A stretch of DNA of 56,128 nt, taken from contig DBYV01000036.1 in the NCBI GenBank assembly GCA_002310995.1, positions 1,066 through 57,193 on the forward strand. The letters are read 5' to 3'. Source of the stretch: a bacterium UBP6_UBA1177 (GTDB lineage Bacteria; UBP6; UBA1177). Numbering within the stretch: position 1 is the stretch's first letter; each line of letters starts with the position of its first letter. The notes beneath the pieces are model-generated. The model was not told the origin of the DNA, ran no database searches, and saw only the letters and a program-made list of their open reading frames with translations. The position numbers were made by a program, and so were the translations under genes. Below, in pieces: positions 55,001 through 56,128 of this stretch.

Positions 55001-56128
55001 TTACAGTGAAACTTGTGACGACGGCGACGGAGTAAACGGAACATACGCTATCAACAAACATTGCGACACTGACTGTAAGGGTAAAGGAAAAGGCGGTTAC
55101 TGCGGTGACGGTACAATCCAGAACTCGACATACCCTGACTGCACCTGCACAGGTGAAAACTGTAAGGATTCTCAGGGCTTTAAATGCAAAGCAGGAGTCG
55201 CTGGAGCTGCTGAAACCTGCGATCCTCAGGATGAAAGAACAAAATCACTGACAGAAGCGGGTGTAAGCCTTGACAATATCTGCCCGTCTTCAAGCTGCCA
55301 ACGGCCAGATTCATGCGGCGACGGAACACGTAACCCGAGATTTGAAGGCTGCGACTGCGAAGGAAGCAGCACATGCACGGCATCTTACTGCGATGAAAAT
55401 GGAGAGAACTGTGCGGAAACTTACGGCGAGTCAGGTGTCGTCAAGTACACATGCTTCTCAGGTTGCAAAGCTAATCCTATCGGAAAAGCTACAATCAGCC
55501 CGACAGAAATTTCAGGCTGGGCATGTGATCCGGATCATCCGATGGATACTACATCTAAGATTGTCAAAATTGTTTTCACTGGCAAAAACAATGCTCAGGG
55601 TAAAACAGTTACACTTGAACCGACAAAGGATTCTACAAAAGGTGTCATCCAGGCTTGTGGTGGCGGTAAAAAACATGGATTCTTATACGATATTAACGCG
55701 GGAGGAACAGGTCTTTCTCTTACCCAGCAGCCGATTTCAGTCAAGGTTTATGCAATCTCGCTGGATGGAGGTTCTGAAACTGCGGAAGTTGAGATCGGTT
55801 CGGCGTCATCAATAGCTCTGGGCAAGCAGTGCGGCGACGGAATCATCACAAAATGTGAAGATATTCCGATTGTCAGAAAGAGCGGATCAGGTCGTATTCA
55901 GAACGGTCAGGCATGTCTTGATGAAGGCGGAACCTGCGGTACAGGCAATTGTGTCGAAGTCAAAGGTACATGTGCAAAATACGGTCTGAAAAGCAATCTC
56001 GCATGTATAGACGAAAAATGTGACGAAGGTGATGCAAACGGTCCGACCGGCAGATGCTCAAACGGCTTTAAGTCAGACGGCATTACTCAAGGTGTTGATG
56101 CTTGTGATTACAACTACTGTGGAGACGG
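46044..56128 (+). CDS. Giant secreted Cys-rich protein, 3' end beyond the window
   Basis: The frame stays open from ATG 46044 (GGGGGAG upstream) to the last base: at least 3361 codons, no stop. A Sec signal ends near LSFAAD, with no lipobox. Three ~210-residue modules follow (about 105-640), each opening with a GxYVxFxLxxGxxYRW-like strand and containing a WQRY.....C..C segment. A Cys-rich middle leads to a DUF1566-like domain (about 1213-1350; WVLPDINQLYALVDF, NWFWSST, VLCIKG), a SGWACD module (about 1367-1490), then about 20 CGDG disulfide repeats with insertions (from ~1570 to the end) and a second SGWACD module (about 3159-3250). I read this as an extended, disulfide-braced surface or pilus-associated adhesin; function is inferred. 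Confidence 0.92.
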   Translation, partial: MRYNKILNAKFTSFVIFSAVCFFAQLSFAADNLCSQCVIKQNGVTQGTETVCNCQSYCEMSDNTNPSLVQSRVKTGCKGSLFANGTQPWESPQFEPNWTEAIGNYPGITGGQYVEFKLEGGTTYRWTTYDDREDFYGGDYAAECSTDADCGERLKCYAKTCTGTICKGTCLWPFDTELTLIDISELGTDCETGPVLAFSRSGGTRNQSALEYKAPRDMKVLLLVTNNKYDDSSRSFVACQDSRVDGVAKTTMLKWQRYVGNHCTTCGNDEDYAFAVPAGSKTPTKAPDWSVVQNYEYKDLLDLDVISKTNSWLKPGSYVDFDVTEGQIYRWSTCKSVLFDTQVSLFKPDESGEGCGYFLAFDDDSETSYVPQNPYDQAGNDYCPAGTKQSVLEWHANFTGKVRLLFNEYNCSQCAQDSTGSWVQCFRVTEDYVGIFNANGDLTGLQKDGQGFPVVATESTDEDEKVTVTYLYSFPLDWQRYDCTSCKAPAATVKPVSDFCQNAGVDCSGWTPFCTESEGNTVCGDTVALVSGNYMTFALRRGSKYLFKTPGRDDVLITVKSGSSCENGTTLVQGRGQVAYFAESTASSTDKDPNHYSDVVTVLVSEPECDNTDGNTKNINLQYSFYTAPFFKIDNVNNAANVNNRFKKISVDEDVYYEDTATTIKFIETEEFAGTWEQAGDICKNLSIGSTSGAFDCPSPICPDPAMCGNSPCYQFVENGTNTCVAVGDQCAAPSCKTGYKPYVDSESYCTPENIESRLCGKCYSNSTNCNIKYTSGINRNKCRTDVDGQVCVPKENNELCRNIAGVNWGCPPDGEGTSYIMVSETSNYCYDSTPSAAESVYENPAEKRVDIDDGKHHAEDKGSNTGSSCPPGTHDDNGECVADGCGRYTEWSLNAFTSNVVCYGAASYGYVKDSNKCYKDAALTQQAPCCCGEILVYKQEIGGTDQVLSTTCKGGVVMGTKTAFVQCESKVPCAEEHTYLEGNGHCYQCQEGDDYVVYPNNSGNAHCHPKECEKSFTTTQGDMTFINCVTCPEGGTPLEINGEWKCLSCSEGSLVTVNGEYKCKKACASDQYLKNNMCYPKVLKVYTCANGWIEIDGYCRRIDDSREYPMCSGATMGSTNGHVCDVEHPNTVDCLCKTDKCGIGVKDKICPDQVCILSGNEVVPSSDSQFNTKCRNRDKYQVNQGTDQYGNIACYFTDVSTGDTCGQPSKGWVLPDINQLYALVDFDLYDPATAFPFIGSYLRKNSAIDGKSCSDSNPCTSEDDGKYVCLNGKCARNNWFWSSTSVIGNSVGQAEAKFAWAVNIEDGRSYRVPKGCELDQNDPHKCDAYASADLHATKHQVLCIKGSTLASLFHSGLPQTKQEFSGWACDKDRTDNILKIYFEIVDSDGVNISTLLGDSYSSSFVTIESTGTVVLPYGETDILPVANSSDEIERDDYTKIMNNCPGATGNEPYIFKFDLNNPGTRTEIASVIKAAKGKGTPPYYVTAYAVDPGINTISVIQPAKERFVLENECGDTHMTFDGVYTENCEQSDFERKCDYSQPWSDDPAHQCQICDQDTCLWTRVRIPGCGDSILQSQHCVKSGTSTNCENTEGESCQVSTGLAVYAAGHTSCNYYDFTGQNGATFTETCDCGNAKSGVYLLTGSNGAYSCGDALVEAACPDDQYYDGNGSPYCVICKECTVYESKYKKPYCGDGEVQSLHEQCDDGNLSDNDDCLTTCEKATCGDGKIRSNPENEANKEICDAGAANGTYASGCSADCKTQYSCGDGIIQNANCAAKCSACDSISDAVKKAACQSMWCGENCVTVADANEQCDEGDENGLPITYERFLESLSAADRAECSATLNGIVYPVSELQTAFSSCLAKYKAFVENHGCGSDCTRANPKYCGDGKIQRDNCAGYDNCEQVTGANEQCDSGYDTTKSLYNGRGYKDGCSLDCLFTYGCSNGTIDRPTCPPTGFDGECNASTPASTIGLDNVKRVVGGNTEYISARNTLLFVNMAANNIESCDNIVNNIYGVCNSSCTGKPYCGDGSKDDAEKCDKGQDDGGNVSIENAWSLNKEGSCIGVYVPTEGPDANKNICADSQDKWEEYGVPCCQFGRWCGDGIIDNILDGVGSADTTDPAAKAKEWRSSADKWNAIGTHPVDVYIDDINLAVGFTLRRTGEYQDVELDIKIPIVEGHRYFMEYDVQVQKYGNETATMHAGAKMYDSSDNEIPSCTDPGCLATNPLFFVENTENPLDNNKWYNKKNSAPIVTTDGISSSNTNWQAGTNYVKIYFQFKGAQYTSFIVRGLKVYTLESGKGIAIGTGAREMCDNGSSNLGAAAAAGDDTYMAGCTTTCKWTNYCGDNRKHSSETCDNGQNETNVYNGCEPGCSKIGPHCGDGILDIKATDTCPYSEGSPYSCNVVSKKYDGNTYDDAGTFTGIVVDFVAEQCDDSGSNNNAPLGTPNQATTKIKDEYLDLNNYGTCRTDCRFSRCGDGILDYVVRADNNGNPKTKTDGTYDYVEECDCGLVKAELLPGYESSDAYALNQKTSEGIYICKDSEGNYYPNSNDGSKKAISCRSNCTISRCGDGILDKVNGEECDDGNNDDHDDCTNNCKHKSKCGDGIFSFKRSYLCEELLDLPLSSNDPSVPTMTSMHNRGVVDCCDANDNTCIATGTPLCSKLVSDLKTAENYPYGQLVSGKSALHYWFDRKVMHCCFNTKYVLGDSGYGDNDKNCINDDHVFTDSNYGDIKTLKDFAEFSCGKYQSIFSSPWEHCENVSYSERCELCDKNNPKCGCDSLGLSGAALTACLNKCAEDPCGCKAYCEYKNPGMSAANLENCISDCEERNKYCDNTCWNINGSCGDGAIAAKNEACDNYAGNASNYHYVDLNNSEKTTTVANLSTRGGTYCTGPCRGSGCTSQSKMCDEDTASGCWEEGCTTADHGSGALSKCGDGFIDTFAGEKCDEGRNAGEYGDSNGYYGHCKLDCSGMMPRCGDGVKQSGTDERLVDYSETCDDGDGVNGTYAINKHCDTDCKGKGKGGYCGDGTIQNSTYPDCTCTGENCKDSQGFKCKAGVAGAAETCDPQDERTKSLTEAGVSLDNICPSSSCQRPDSCGDGTRNPRFEGCDCEGSSTCTASYCDENGENCAETYGESGVVKYTCFSGCKANPIGKATISPTEISGWACDPDHPMDTTSKIVKIVFTGKNNAQGKTVTLEPTKDSTKGVIQACGGGKKHGFLYDINAGGTGLSLTQQPISVKVYAISLDGGSETAEVEIGSASSIALGKQCGDGIITKCEDIPIVRKSGSGRIQNGQACLDEGGTCGTGNCVEVKGTCAKYGLKSNLACIDEKCDEGDANGPTGRCSNGFKSDGITQGVDACDYNYCGD

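Noticed and set aside
46216..55815. Many open frames of 60-180 codons on both strands (for example 46816-47343 and 50824-51351 plus, 52131-52637 minus)
   Set aside because: They lie in other frames of the continuous giant gene, have no consistent ribosome binding sites, and encode compositionally odd sequence rather than domains.
1..56128. tRNA, rRNA, transposase, integrase or plasmid replication genes
   Set aside because: Looked for by eye and by protein motifs; none found. The window reads as chromosome without an obvious mobile element apart from the small palindromic repeats.

Overview
The window looks like a chromosomal segment of a Gram-negative (diderm) bacterium. Evidence is a LolC/E-type lipoprotein export permease, at least six lipobox-bearing lipoproteins, MurG/MraY/GT51 cell-wall enzymes, DapH (diaminopimelate made through acetylated intermediates) and a type IV pilus-type operon. 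The many myxobacterial-style disulfide repeats (CGDG...E.CD.G, DUF4215/myxo_disulf_rpt-like), DUF1566 domains and Asp/Ser/Thr-stalk lipoproteins point to Myxococcota or a related 'deltaproteobacterial' or candidate lineage. That placement is inference; no rRNA or tRNA gene was seen.

Layout by strand block. (1) 1-1236 minus: two stalked lipoproteins, the first cut by the window edge. (2) 1400-5541 plus: nnr (NAD(P)HX repair), tsaE, an EI24-like membrane protein and a LolC/E-like permease, with overlapping or abutting starts. (3) 13234-5546 minus: one long operon, murG (with a HEAT-like extension), mraY, a YkgJ-type Cys-cluster protein, yebC, ruvC, ruvA, ruvB and a coupled helical protein of unknown function. 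(4) 13459-14880 plus: DPM1-like glycosyltransferase and dapH. (5) 18430-14877 minus: pepF and a GT51 transglycosylase with a large AsmA-like N-terminal region. (6) 18561-23772 plus: unknown protein, double-FHA tail-anchored protein, ankyrin lipoprotein, MinD/ParA-like ATPase fused to J-like and RodZ-like HTH parts, and an Lgt-family membrane protein. (7) 31192-23775 minus: a 2000-residue Cys-rich repeat lipoprotein and a DUF1566 lipoprotein. (8) 31396-56128 plus: a membrane-spanning propeller/AraC regulator, then an operon of over 21 kb that runs off the window. It holds four minor-pilin-like genes, a 2118-residue PilY1-like protein, a small secreted protein, two pilins, a DUF1566 lipoprotein and an open gene of at least 3361 codons for a giant secreted Cys-rich protein.

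The most interesting part is 23775-56128. Giant disulfide-rich surface proteins, DUF1566 (Lcl-type adhesin) domains, a pilus tip/minor pilin set and a dedicated transmembrane transcription factor sit side by side. My inference is a surface-adhesion system in which a PilY1-primed pilus or pseudopilus displays, or works with, giant cysteine-rich proteins. No pilus assembly ATPase, secretin or prepilin peptidase is in the window, so the motor must be encoded elsewhere.

No gene-free stretch longer than 300 bases was found. The larger intergenic gaps (1237-1399, 13235-13458, 18431-18560, 31193-31395, 34030-34245) hold divergent promoter candidates with a -35 TTGNNN and a -10 TATAAT/TAAAAT-like box, mostly 16 bp apart, plus a short purine-rich repeat and a candidate operator.
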